Shown here: positions 7,060-14,497 of the stretch, one piece after another
How the letters are laid out: each line of letters starts with the position of its first letter
Position numbering within the stretch: position 1 is the first letter of the stretch
Assembly: GCA_034666705.1 (NCBI GenBank)
Contig: JAXDLH010000122.1
Coordinates: 1 to 18,794 of the forward strand
DNA length: 18,794 nt
DNA from: JAXDLH01 sp034666705
GTDB lineage: Bacteria > Chloroflexota > UBA6077 > SHYK01
Direction of reading: 5' to 3'
Translations under genes and position numbers: made by a program
Notes under the pieces: generated by a model
Seen by the model: only the letters and a program-made list of their open reading frames with translations
Database searches by the model: none
Told to the model about the DNA's origin: nothing

Positions 7060-8247
7060 GTGTTCCTGGTCGAACTGGCAGTCATTCTCGTGGCGGCCAA
7101 GCTCGCTGGCGACCTTGCAGCGCGATGGGGCCAGCCACCAGTGCTCGGGCAACTGGTGGCTGGCCTCGTCCTCGGTGTGGTCGCGCTCGCGACGCGTGGG
7201 GTGCTGCCCTTGGCCGAGGCGGAAGCCCCGATCAGCCAGACCGCAAACCTGGGCGTCATTCTGCTCATGTTCCTGGCCGGGCTCGAAACCGACTGGGGGC
7301 AGATGCGGCAGACCGGCAAGGCGGCATTCAGCGCTGCCTTCGTGGGCGTGCTCGTGCCGCTGCTCGGCGGCTGGGGCGTGGCGCGAGCGTTCGGGATGCC
7401 GACGGGCGAGGCGCTGTTCGTCGGGGTGATCCTCACGGCCACCTCGGTGAGCATCACGGCCCAGACCCTCCTCGAGCTCGGCAGCTTGCAGACGATCGAG
7501 GGCGCGACGATCCTCGGCGCGGCTGTGATCGACGACGTGATCGGCCTCGTCGTCTTCTCGCTGGCGATCGCGAGCGTCGGGTCGGCGAGCGGCAACCTCG
7601 TGGTGCTCGCGCTCCTGCTGCTGGCGTTCTTTCTCGCCTGCGCCATCGTCGGCGACCGCGTGCTCCCCTGGATCATCGATCGTTCCCAGTTGCTCCGGTC
7701 CAGCGAAGCGCCGCTTGGCATGGCCCTGGCGCTCGCGCTGCTGCTCGCCGTGGCTGCGGAGAACGTGGGGATCGCAGGCATTACGGGCGCGTACCTCGCC
7801 GGGCTGCTCATCAACCGCCGCGACGCGTTCGAGGAGCTGACGGACAAGGTAAAGGTCATCGCGTACGGCCTCTTCGTACCGGTTTTCCTGGTGAAGACGG
7901 GGATGGACGCGAACCTCCAGGATCTTGGCGCCAGCGCCGCCTTCGTGGGGGTGCTCAGCGTGGTCGCAATCGCGACCAAAGTTTTCGGCTGCGCGCTGGG
8001 TGCGCGCCTTACTGGATTGAGCAATCGCCAGAGTCTGGTCGTCGGCGCCGGAATGGTAGGGCGTGGTGAGGTCGCGCTCATCGTCGCCAGCCTGGCCCTG
8101 GCCAGCTCCGTCATCTCGACGGGCGTCTACTCGGCCACCGTGGTGGTGGTCTTGATCACGACGTTGGCCACGCCACCGCTGCTGCGGTTGGCCCTTCGTG
8201 GCCTCGAGGGCGCTGAGGTCGCGGCCTTGCCTTCGGACGCAGGTTAG
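7060..8247 (+). CDS. CPA2-family cation/proton antiporter (KefB/NapA type, no RCK domain)
   Basis: A 395-residue integral membrane protein with about 11-12 hydrophobic helices, of the Na+/H+ exchanger (PF00999) CPA2 branch. The family marks are the N-terminal 'RWGQPPVLGQLVAGLVLG', the 'LGVILLMFLAGLETD' segment, 'TATSVSITAQTLLELG' and the ion-binding pair Asp158-Asp159 in GAAVIDDVIGL. Paired Asp residues are linked in this family to electrogenic exchange. The protein ends after the last helices, so the cytoplasmic TrkA-N/RCK regulatory domain of KefB/KefC is absent. The substrate, Na+ or K+, cannot be read from the sequence. The GTG at 7060 is used; the nearest GGGAGG is 14 bases upstream, rather far. 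Its last 4 bases overlap the end of the opposing CBS gene. Confidence 0.9.
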   Translation: MFLVELAVILVAAKLAGDLAARWGQPPVLGQLVAGLVLGVVALATRGVLPLAEAEAPISQTANLGVILLMFLAGLETDWGQMRQTGKAAFSAAFVGVLVPLLGGWGVARAFGMPTGEALFVGVILTATSVSITAQTLLELGSLQTIEGATILGAAVIDDVIGLVVFSLAIASVGSASGNLVVLALLLLAFFLACAIVGDRVLPWIIDRSQLLRSSEAPLGMALALALLLAVAAENVGIAGITGAYLAGLLINRRDAFEELTDKVKVIAYGLFVPVFLVKTGMDANLQDLGASAAFVGVLSVVAIATKVFGCALGARLTGLSNRQSLVVGAGMVGRGEVALIVASLALASSVISTGVYSATVVVVLITTLATPPLLRLALRGLEGAEVAALPSDAG

Positions 8248-8729
8248 GCGCGATGCTGGAGCAGATCCGCCAGAACGTCGAACATCGTGACGTAGCCGAG
8301 CAGCCGCTTCTGGTCGTCGACCAGCGCGAGGACGCGGGATTCGGATCGCGCGAGCATCACGATGACGTCCTTCAATGCGGCATCTGGTTGCACCGTACGC
8401 GCTGGGCGCATCAAATCCTTCGCGGTCTGGCCATGGGCCCGAGCCGCGCGCAGCAGATCGCGCACGTCGACCTCGCCCACCGATCGCCACAGCTCACTCG
8501 GCAGCAATGTGACCAGCAGGTCGGCGTCGAGAGTGCGTTCGGGGATCCAGCCGAGGAGACGATCGTCGGCATCGGTCACGAATACCCCGCCCGGCCGGGG
8601 GTCGTTCGCCAGCGAGGTGACCACGTTGGCGAGCGAGGTGTTCGGGTAGGCGACGGGCGGCGCGAGGTGCACCAGCCCCGAACACTCGCTGAGGCGGCGC
8701 TGCCACAAGGCAGAGGCGGCCATATTCAC
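8244..8729 (-). CDS. CBS-domain pair protein
   Basis: 161 residues carrying two CBS motifs, about 18-75 (LANVVTSLAND, then GGVFVTDADDRLLGWIPE) and about 104-158 (DLMRPARTVQPDAALKDVIVML, then VLALVDDQKRLLGYVTMFDVLADLL). CBS pairs bind adenosine nucleotides or similar ligands and regulate enzymes, channels or transporters. The GTG start at 8729 overlaps the TGA stop of the upstream receiver gene in the motif GTGA, a classic sign of translational coupling. An ATG at 8723 is the alternative. No output domain is attached, so it must act on a partner. The opposing antiporter gene meets it tail to tail with a 4-base overlap, and it could be a target, but that is speculation. Confidence 0.85.
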   Translation of the reverse strand: MNMAASALWQRRLSECSGLVHLAPPVAYPNTSLANVVTSLANDPRPGGVFVTDADDRLLGWIPERTLDADLLVTLLPSELWRSVGEVDVRDLLRAARAHGQTAKDLMRPARTVQPDAALKDVIVMLARSESRVLALVDDQKRLLGYVTMFDVLADLLQHRA

Positions 8730-9100
8730 TGGGCACGCCGGCGAAGCTGCGCTTCGATGCGGGCGAGCAGCTCGGTTGGCACGAACGGCTTCGAGATGAA
8801 GTCGTCTGCCCCGGCGGCGAAGCCCGCCGCCTTCGTGGTGGCGTCAGCCTGGCCGCTCAGCAATAGGACTGGAATGCGCTTGAACCGCTCGTCGCTCTTG
8901 AGCTGGCGGCAGACGTCGAGACCGCTGGCATTGCCGAGCCCAATGTCGAGCAGGATGGCATCCGGCTGCTCCAACTCGGTTTGCGATTCCGCGTCGGCCA
9001 TGGTTCGTACCGCCACGATCTCGACGCCAGTGCCGCCCAGCGCGAATTCCAACGCGCGGGCGACGCGGGGCTCGTCGTCGATGAGAAGCAGACGTGGCAT
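8726..9100 (-). CDS. Single-domain response regulator (CheY-like receiver)
   Basis: 124 residues forming one receiver domain and nothing more. The acidic pair Asp8-Asp9, the phospho-acceptor Asp52 (ILLDIGLG), Ser82 and Lys104 (SKPF) are all in place, so it should accept phosphate. No DNA-binding or enzyme output domain follows, so it probably acts by binding another protein or passing phosphate on. It is divergent from the histidine kinase, with the two start codons 38 bases apart, and coupled to the CBS gene downstream through GTGA. The ATG at 9100 has no Shine-Dalgarno. A good -10 element ends 6 bases before it, which fits leaderless transcription. Confidence 0.92.
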   Translation of the reverse strand: MPRLLLIDDEPRVARALEFALGGTGVEIVAVRTMADAESQTELEQPDAILLDIGLGNASGLDVCRQLKSDERFKRIPVLLLSGQADATTKAAGFAAGADDFISKPFVPTELLARIEAQLRRRAQ

Positions 9101-9106
9101 CCCGCA

Positions 9107-9115
9107 ATCATATCA
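9107..9115 (-). promoter_or_regulatory. Extended -10 promoter for the receiver-CBS pair, probably leaderless
   Basis: On the minus strand the bases read TGATATGAT, an extended -10 (TGn plus TATGAT, 5 of 6 to consensus). It is followed by only six bases before the ATG of the receiver gene. Transcription would begin at or next to the start codon, which agrees with the missing Shine-Dalgarno. No clear -35 is visible, as is common with extended -10 sites. Confidence 0.5.
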
Positions 9116-9138
9116 CCGCGACCCCGGAGGCACATGCC

Positions 9139-10416
9139 ATGCTGGCGCCCATAATGACTGATCGTCTGCCGCTTGAGGCCCAGATTGCCCTTCAATACAA
9201 GGTGCGGGAGCTGTCGTTTCTCGAGCGCATTGTGCGCGTGGCCACCTCGTCGATCGACCATACGACGATGCTGCGTACGATCATCGACGAGACGACCGCG
9301 GCCACTGGGACGCAGGTGTGCTCGCTCTACCTGTGGGACGATGCCGAGCGCGAGCTCGTGCTTACCGCGACGAATGGGCTCTCCCAATCCGGTGTGGGCA
9401 CGGTACGGCTCGGGCTCGGCGAGGGGGTGACCGGTTGGGTAGCAGCGCAACGAACCGCGCTGGCCGTGCCTGACGTGCGGCTGGAGTCACGGTTCACCTG
9501 GGTGCCTGGCCTCGACCAGGAGCGGTTCCTCTCCATGCTGTCGGTGCCCATCGTGTCGCGTGACCGGGTCGTTGGCGTCATGAACGTGCAAACGGTCGAC
9601 ACGCACGAGTTCAGCCGGGAGGAGGTTCAGTTCGTCTCGGCCATTGCCGGCCAGCTCGCCGGCATCATCGAGCTGAGTCGCCTGCACGAGAAAGTCGCAA
9701 AGCAGCTCGAGCTGGAGCGCGAGGCGGTCGCGACCCTCACGGCGCTCAATCGCAGCAAGTCGGACCTGATGTCGATGCTGTCCCACGACTTCCGCGGCCC
9801 GCTCAGCATCGCGAAGTCATACCTGTACGGGCTGCTGGGGGCGCTGGGCGGCGCGGAGCGTGCGGCGTGCGAGGAGATCGACGCCGAGCTGCAGAGCCTC
9901 GAGAAAATGGTGGACAACGTGCTGCTCTCGCTGGAGCTGGAGGCGCAGCATACGGTACTCCTCGACGTCGAGGCGCTCGCGCTGAATGAGCTCGTGGCCG
10001 ATCAAATCCGGCGCATTCAGTACGCCTCGCCGGACCATGCGATCCGCGTGGTAGCCGATGTGGAGATCGTCGTGCGGGCGGACCCAGCCAAGATTCGCGC
10101 GGTGATCGTCAACCTGCTCGGCAATGCCGTGAAGTACTCACCTGCCGGAGGCGAGATCGAGGTGAGGATCATGCGGCTCGCGGAAGAGGTGGAGGTGAGC
10201 GTCACCGACCGCGGCATCGGCATCGATGAGCGGGAGATCGAGAGCCTATTCGAGCGCTACGGGCGGGGCGACCGCGCGCTCGAGCATGGCATCAGCGGCC
10301 ACGGCCTTGGCCTGTTCATCTGTCGCAGCATCGTCGAAGCCCATGGCGGGCGCATCTACGCGCGTGGCGAGTCCAGCGGCTCCCGCTTCGCCTTCACCCT
10401 GCCCCTACCAGGCTGA
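9139..10416 (+). CDS. GAF-domain sensor histidine kinase
   Basis: A 425-residue soluble kinase with no membrane segment. Residues 38-178 are a GAF domain (LRTIIDETTAATGTQVCSLY, then GEGVTGWVAA, LSVPIVSRDRVVGVMNVQ). A short coiled linker leads to HisKA with the phospho-acceptor His216 (LSHDFRGPLSI). The HATPase domain shows the N box Asn325/Asn329 (NLLGNAVKYSP), G1 DRGIG (357-361), F box LFERYGRG and G2 GHGLGLFI (from 387). All needed catalytic motifs are present. The ATG at 9139 is chosen because GGAGG ends 8 bases before it. A GTG upstream at 9094 would overlap the divergent receiver gene. The GAF ligand is unknown. Two receivers without output domains flank it and are the obvious phosphate acceptors. 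Confidence 0.92.
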   Translation: MLAPIMTDRLPLEAQIALQYKVRELSFLERIVRVATSSIDHTTMLRTIIDETTAATGTQVCSLYLWDDAERELVLTATNGLSQSGVGTVRLGLGEGVTGWVAAQRTALAVPDVRLESRFTWVPGLDQERFLSMLSVPIVSRDRVVGVMNVQTVDTHEFSREEVQFVSAIAGQLAGIIELSRLHEKVAKQLELEREAVATLTALNRSKSDLMSMLSHDFRGPLSIAKSYLYGLLGALGGAERAACEEIDAELQSLEKMVDNVLLSLELEAQHTVLLDVEALALNELVADQIRRIQYASPDHAIRVVADVEIVVRADPAKIRAVIVNLLGNAVKYSPAGGEIEVRIMRLAEEVEVSVTDRGIGIDEREIESLFERYGRGDRALEHGISGHGLGLFICRSIVEAHGGRIYARGESSGSRFAFTLPLPG

Positions 10417-10484
10417 CCCCAGCCTACCACGATCACCTCGCCACCGCTGCGACGGCGCCGGTCCCATTGCGTTGCGGGCGTGCC

Positions 10485-10862
10485 CTATGCGGCCTGCGAC
10501 GACACGCGGTCGACCAACGCCACGAGCTCGTCCACGTCGAATGGCTTCTCGAGGAGTGCCACGGCCCCGATGGCCTCGGCCCAGAGCGCTGGCTTCTCTG
10601 CGCCGGTGACCAGGACGATGGGCACCTCCACGCCGCGCATCGTCAGCGCCAACGCAAAGCCTCGCCCGTCGATCCCGGGCATCCACAGGTCCAGCAGAAT
10701 CAGATCGGGCCTGACGTCCCCGACCATCTCCAGCCCCTCGAAGCCGCTCGTGGCATAGTGCACCTCGTACCCTTCGAGCTCGAGGGCACCGACGTAGATC
10801 TGCAGCACGTCGCGTTCGTCGTCAACCACCAGAATTACCCGGCGTCGCCGGTTAGAAAGCAC
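10485..10862 (-). CDS. Single-domain response regulator (second receiver)
   Basis: 125 residues, one receiver domain only: acidic pair Asp14-Asp15, phospho-acceptor Asp58 (LILLDLWMPGIDG), Thr86 (LVTGAE) and Lys106 (LEKPF). It begins at GTG 10862 with AAGGA 9 bases upstream and ends 68 bases from the end of the convergent histidine kinase. It differs clearly in sequence from the other receiver in this island, so it is not a recent duplicate. With no output domain it probably works through protein contact or as a step in a phosphorelay. No terminator with a T-run is visible in the 68-base gap. LigD lies upstream on the same strand but 156 bases away, so it probably has its own promoter. Confidence 0.92.
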   Translation of the reverse strand: MLSNRRRRVILVVDDERDVLQIYVGALELEGYEVHYATSGFEGLEMVGDVRPDLILLDLWMPGIDGRGFALALTMRGVEVPIVLVTGAEKPALWAEAIGAVALLEKPFDVDELVALVDRVSSQAA

Positions 10863-10929
10863 TAGACCTGATCCTTACGCGGGTGAGATCTGTCGCGCGC
10901 GGACTGAAGCGTCCTGAGGCGCAACCCGT

Positions 10930-10952
10930 CGTATGGCCTGCTATAGCATACG
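10930..10952. promoter_or_regulatory. Inverted repeat in AT-rich gap upstream of second receiver
   Basis: CGTATG and CATACG form perfect 6-base arms 11 bases apart, in the 156-base gap between the end of ligD and the start of the receiver gene (10863-11018). This gap includes an AT-rich run (about 10937-10964) that could hold the receiver promoter. The pair could be an operator. No matching second copy was seen elsewhere in the window. Confidence 0.25.
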
Positions 10953-11018
10953 CACGATATTACGACCCCGAGCCCCCTGGTGGGAATTATTGTCACGCCA
11001 GTAAGACGCGTGCACTCT

Positions 11019-13871
11019 TCAGCTCGCGGCGAGAAGCGTCCGCACGTCGCGTTGTGCCATCAGGATGTCCGCCCACAGGTCGCCGTCCCGGCCGAGCAGA
11101 TCGGGCACCGTGTCGATGGTGAAGTCGGTGGGATAGATCGTCGGCAGGGCCTCCCAGGTCACCGGCATGGATACGAGCGCCTCGGCGTGCGGTCGCGGGG
11201 AATAGATCGCCGCGAGGGTCTTGCCCCGCCCGTTCTGATTGACGTCGAGGAACACTTTGCCGACGCGCTGGCTCACCGTCCATTCGGTGGTGAGCTCGCG
11301 CGGATGGGCTTGCACCAAGTGGGCGGCGAGCGTCGCCGCCAGCGCGCGCGTGGCCGCGTACTCCAGATTGCGCACGATAGGGGCGAAGACGTGCAACCCG
11401 GTGCGACCGGAGGTCTTGACGAAGGGCATGAGTCCCAGCGTGGTCAACGCGTCGCGCACCCAGAAGGCTGCCTCCACGGTGCGGGCGAACCCCTCAGCGT
11501 GGAGCGCTGGCTCCCCGCCAATCGGCTCCGAGCCAGCATAGAGGTACGGGTCCAGATCGAACACGATGAAGTCGGGGTAGTCGAGCCGCGCGGCGATCTC
11601 CCCGGCAGGGTCAGTGGCGACACGCGCCGGCCAGTCCGGCACGTCCGGGGGTGGCTCGACCCGCGAGTACCAGGCATGCAGCTCGATGTTGGCGAGCTGG
11701 CCCAGCCAGACGAGGGTGGCCGTGTTCTCGCATAGCAGCAATTCGCGGTCGCCGCGATGCCGGCTTGGCGGCAGGCGGATACTCCGCACGAACGTGGGCA
11801 GCGCCTCCCCATTGCGTTGTTGCCCGCGGTGTTTCTGAAAGAAGCTGGCGCCGCCGATGCCGTTCGGATAGCGCGTGAGCGTAATCGGCCGCCCGCGCAG
11901 GTGCGGAAGCAGGTACGGCGCGACCTTCAGGAAGTAGGCAATCAGCTCCCGCTTGGTGACCGCCGCCCGTTTGGCGTGCGCCGGCCAGAGCGGTTTATCC
12001 AACCGCGTCAGCGGGATCTCGTAGCCGTCGACCGCGATCGTCGCGGCCGCGCCCTCGGCCGGCAGATTGGCGAGCAGTGAGGCGGATCTCACGGCACTCG
12101 CCCGGGCCGTCCCTCCGGGCGCGGCCACTGGCCGCTCGCGCTGCGCCGCCGATGCGGGCTTGTCGGGCCGCAGCCGCAGGAACACCGGCATGCGCAGCCG
12201 ACCCTCGGCGGTCCACTCGGCATACCGCACCTCGGCGACCAGGTCGGGCCGCACCCAGCTCACGCCAGGGAGCCCGGGCGGCCGCTCGGCAAGCGGACAC
12301 ATGGCGATCTGGCGGTCTCCCAGGATCCGGCGCAGGTCGGTGAGCGTCGTATCGTCGAAGCCAGTGCCGACGTTGCCGACGTAGGTGAGGCGGCCATCGG
12401 CCTCCCGCACGCCCAGCACCAGCGCGCCGAACGTAGCGGCCCGGTGGCCGGTGCCGCGCGTGAAGCCGCAGATCAGAAACTCGTCGCTGCGGGTCTGCTT
12501 GATCTTCAGCCAGCTCTTCGTGCGGTCCCCTGGCACGTACGGACTGCGCGCGAGCTTGGCGACGACCCCTTCGAGGCCGTGCGCTACTGCGCCATTGTAG
12601 GCGGCCTCGCCATCCGCCACGAACCACTCCACCGGGCGGACGCGGGCCGTGGGCTGGATCAGCGGTCCGAGAAGCCGCTTGCGTTCGATGAGTGGCATCG
12701 GGCAGAGGTCGTATCCATCCAGATACAGCAAGTCGAACACGTAGTAGATGATGGACGCACTCGCGCCCGCCGCCGGCCCCGTGGCGCCGCGCCTCGGGTG
12801 AATCAACGGCTGGAGCAGCTCGAACGAGGGGACGCCGGCGCCGTCGAGCGCCACGATCTCGCCGTCGAGCACGGCCTGGTGCCCGAGCCCGCCCAGCGCG
12901 CCCGCGATATCAGGAAAACGCGCGCCGAGCTCGAGGCCGGTGCGCGACCGCATGTGCACCGCGCGCTCGCCCGAGCCACCCGCGGGGCTGCTTCCATTTA
13001 TGGGCCTGCCTGTCGTGGAGCTGCCTCCGCTCCCATCTATGAGGCCGGTTTCACGTCCTCCGCGGCCGCTCCCGCCTGCGCTCCCGCCTGCGCTCCCGCC
13101 TGCGCTCCCGATGAAGGCGAGGGCACGAATGCCGTCGAGCTTGGGCTCGAACCGCCAATCTGGGTCGCTGAACGGCCGCTCGGCGAGTGAGGGCAGCATG
13201 GGCCGCAGCGCCGTTGGGAACGGGGCTTCCCGCGCGCCGAGTCCCGGAAGATGCGACGCGCCCGCCGGGGCGCCCATGGACTCGATCGTCTGCCCGCTCA
13301 ATGCCGAGCGATCCTCGGCCAGCACGTCGCGGCCCGGTGCTGCCTCGGCGTCATCACGTTTGATCAGCAACCACTGGCGGTCATCGCGACTGCTTCGCAC
13401 GAGGGTCCAGACGCCCCGCAGTTTGGCGCCTTGCAGTCGGAGGGAGAGCTTGCCGGCCGCGAGCGCTGCCCGGGCGCACGCCTGCGCACGCGCGCGGGTC
13501 CGTGGCTCCGCGCCGTCGGGCTCCAGCGGGACGTAGGTGCCGGCATCCCACACGATGACCACCCCGGCGCCGTATGCCCCGGCGGGGATCGCACCCTCGA
13601 ACGACTGGTAGTCGAGCGGATGATCCTCTACCTGCACGGCCATCCGTCGCTGATGCGGGTCGAGCGACGGCCCCTTCGGTACCGCCCACGATTTGAGCAC
13701 GCCATCCAGCTCGAGCCGCAGGTCGTAGTGCAGCCGGCGCGCGGCGTGCTTCTGGACGACGAAGCGCAGCGGCCCCCGGCCCTGCGCTTTGGCGGCGGGT
13801 GCCGGCTCCGCCGTCTGGGCGAAATCGCGTTTTGCGCGGTAGGCGTCGAGGTCGGTGGGTCCTGGGTCCAT
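11019..13871 (-). CDS. ligD: Multifunctional NHEJ DNA ligase D (PE-LIG-POL)
   Basis: A 950-residue enzyme that trims, fills and seals broken DNA ends with Ku. The N-terminal phosphoesterase has His42, His48, Asp50, Arg52, His84 and Tyr88, at the same numbers as the catalytic residues of Pseudomonas LigD. This supports the ATG at 13871. The ATP-dependent ligase follows: Lys244 in EPKLDGIRA, YYVFDLLYLDG, GLEGVVAKL and KSWLKIKQ. The C-terminal primase-polymerase has Asp772/Asp774 (VFDLDPY), KTSGRTGLHV and Asp876 (FLDVNQNGRGKT). All three activities look intact. The order PE-LIG-POL is that of Pseudomonas, not Mycobacterium. A Gly/Ser-rich stretch of about 48 residues (256-303) is inserted just after the ligase lysine motif. 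It is the last gene of a Ku, hemerythrin-like, LigD operon, 10 bases after its neighbour. Confidence 0.95.
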   Translation of the reverse strand: MDPGPTDLDAYRAKRDFAQTAEPAPAAKAQGRGPLRFVVQKHAARRLHYDLRLELDGVLKSWAVPKGPSLDPHQRRMAVQVEDHPLDYQSFEGAIPAGAYGAGVVIVWDAGTYVPLEPDGAEPRTRARAQACARAALAAGKLSLRLQGAKLRGVWTLVRSSRDDRQWLLIKRDDAEAAPGRDVLAEDRSALSGQTIESMGAPAGASHLPGLGAREAPFPTALRPMLPSLAERPFSDPDWRFEPKLDGIRALAFIGSAGGSAGGSAGGSGRGGRETGLIDGSGGSSTTGRPINGSSPAGGSGERAVHMRSRTGLELGARFPDIAGALGGLGHQAVLDGEIVALDGAGVPSFELLQPLIHPRRGATGPAAGASASIIYYVFDLLYLDGYDLCPMPLIERKRLLGPLIQPTARVRPVEWFVADGEAAYNGAVAHGLEGVVAKLARSPYVPGDRTKSWLKIKQTRSDEFLICGFTRGTGHRAATFGALVLGVREADGRLTYVGNVGTGFDDTTLTDLRRILGDRQIAMCPLAERPPGLPGVSWVRPDLVAEVRYAEWTAEGRLRMPVFLRLRPDKPASAAQRERPVAAPGGTARASAVRSASLLANLPAEGAAATIAVDGYEIPLTRLDKPLWPAHAKRAAVTKRELIAYFLKVAPYLLPHLRGRPITLTRYPNGIGGASFFQKHRGQQRNGEALPTFVRSIRLPPSRHRGDRELLLCENTATLVWLGQLANIELHAWYSRVEPPPDVPDWPARVATDPAGEIAARLDYPDFIVFDLDPYLYAGSEPIGGEPALHAEGFARTVEAAFWVRDALTTLGLMPFVKTSGRTGLHVFAPIVRNLEYAATRALAATLAAHLVQAHPRELTTEWTVSQRVGKVFLDVNQNGRGKTLAAIYSPRPHAEALVSMPVTWEALPTIYPTDFTIDTVPDLLGRDGDLWADILMAQRDVRTLLAAS
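13067..13110. repeat. 12-bp tandem repeat inside ligD coding a Gly-Ser-Ala-Gly insert
   Basis: The unit CGCTCCCGCCTG is repeated 3.7 times without a mismatch (13067-13110). Being 12 bp, it adds four residues (GSAG) per copy and keeps the frame. Next to it (about 12988-13056) is a looser repeat of roughly 30 bases, with two related blocks around CCATTTATGGGCCTGCC and CCCATCTATGAGGCCGG. Together they encode the Gly/Ser-rich insert of the LigD ligase domain. Slippage at such repeats changes copy number easily. Confidence 0.8.
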
Positions 13872-13881
13872 GCTGCCGGGC

Positions 13882-14370
13882 CTACGCCGCCCGCAACTGC
13901 CGGCGCTCGGCACGCAGGTCGTGCATCGCCATCGCGAGCTCGCGCATGCGGCCCTCGCCAAGGGTCGCGGCTACCTGGGGCAGGAGATCACCCTCTTCGA
14001 ACAGCACGTGGCGCGCGAGCGCGCTCCGCAGGGTGCCTACCGTCAAGCCGAACTGCGGGTCGTCCGGATCGAGCGTCAGCAGGTCCTCGACGAGCACGTC
14101 CAGCAGGGCGTGGTCCCAACTGGCGTGCTCGGCCAGGCGGGGATCGATCTCCTCCAGCGCCGCATAGACGGTCGCCTCCTCCGTGATTGCGTGCGTCTCG
14201 AGGTTGGCCGCCAGGATCGTGCGCAGCTCGCAGCGCCGAGCCGGCGCCGACGCCGTCTCGAGCACCACGAGCATCGTCGCGAGCGTGCGATGGTCGCGCT
14301 TGAGAATCGCGATGGGGTTCAACGAGTGCGGCATTTGCTCCCCCAAGCCGGCCTCAGCCTGAATCGTCAC
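13882..14370 (-). CDS. Hemerythrin-like (HHE) domain protein in the NHEJ operon
   Basis: A 162-residue four-helix protein with the hemerythrin/HHE pattern: His in LKRDHRTLATML, ETHAITEEATVYAAL (His plus Glu), WDHALLDVLVEDL, and RHVLFEEGDLLPQV (His plus Glu). Such proteins bind a di-iron or other metal centre and sense or carry oxygen, nitric oxide or peroxide, or store iron. The GTG at 14370 is preferred because AAGGA stands 7 bases upstream; an ATG at 14334 with GGGGGAG close before it is the alternative. It lies between ku and ligD, and its stop is only 10 bases before the ligD start, so it is almost certainly co-expressed with ligD. The metal and the role in repair are not shown by the sequence. 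Confidence 0.85.
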   Translation of the reverse strand: MTIQAEAGLGEQMPHSLNPIAILKRDHRTLATMLVVLETASAPARRCELRTILAANLETHAITEEATVYAALEEIDPRLAEHASWDHALLDVLVEDLLTLDPDDPQFGLTVGTLRSALARHVLFEEGDLLPQVAATLGEGRMRELAMAMHDLRAERRQLRAA

Positions 14371-14371
14371 G

Positions 14372-14418
14372 CATCTTTCCTTAGGAGGCGGGCTGCATCT
14401 TTTCCTGGAGGCGGGCTG
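14372..14418 (-). repeat. Tandem duplication of a leader/ribosome-site module before the hemerythrin-like gene
   Basis: Two adjoining near-identical units, 14372-14395 (24 bases) and 14396-14418 (23 bases), each read on the minus strand as CAGCCCGCCTCC followed by an AGGAAA-type ribosome site and ATG. The copy nearer the gene provides the Shine-Dalgarno for GTG 14370. The farther copy opens a five-codon frame (MQPAS, stop TAA; 14398 to 14381) that ends just before the second ribosome site. It might act as a small upstream frame tuning translation, or be a neutral duplication. Confidence 0.6.
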
Positions 14419-14497
14419 GAATGGGTCATCGTGAGGCCCCAACATTCATGTCATCCCTGTCCGTCCGCTTAGGCGACAAAACGGTTTTTCGTCCTCT

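Noticed and set aside
6083..8490. Long minus-strand open frames opposite amtB and the antiporter gene
   Set aside because: They are mirror frames of GC-rich coding sequence: full of Arg, His, Asp and Gly, with no domain pattern and no ribosome site, while the plus strand encodes clear transporters.
10417..10484. Gap between the convergent kinase and receiver genes considered as a bidirectional terminator
   Set aside because: Only weak GC pairing and no T-run on either strand.
13067..13110. Short tandem repeats considered as a CRISPR array
   Set aside because: Units are 12 bases with no spacers, lie inside ligD in frame, and no cas gene is present.
14476..14497. AAAACGGTTTTT after ku considered as a terminator
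   Set aside because: Arms are only five A/T-rich pairs with almost no loop, and the repair operon seems to continue through it.
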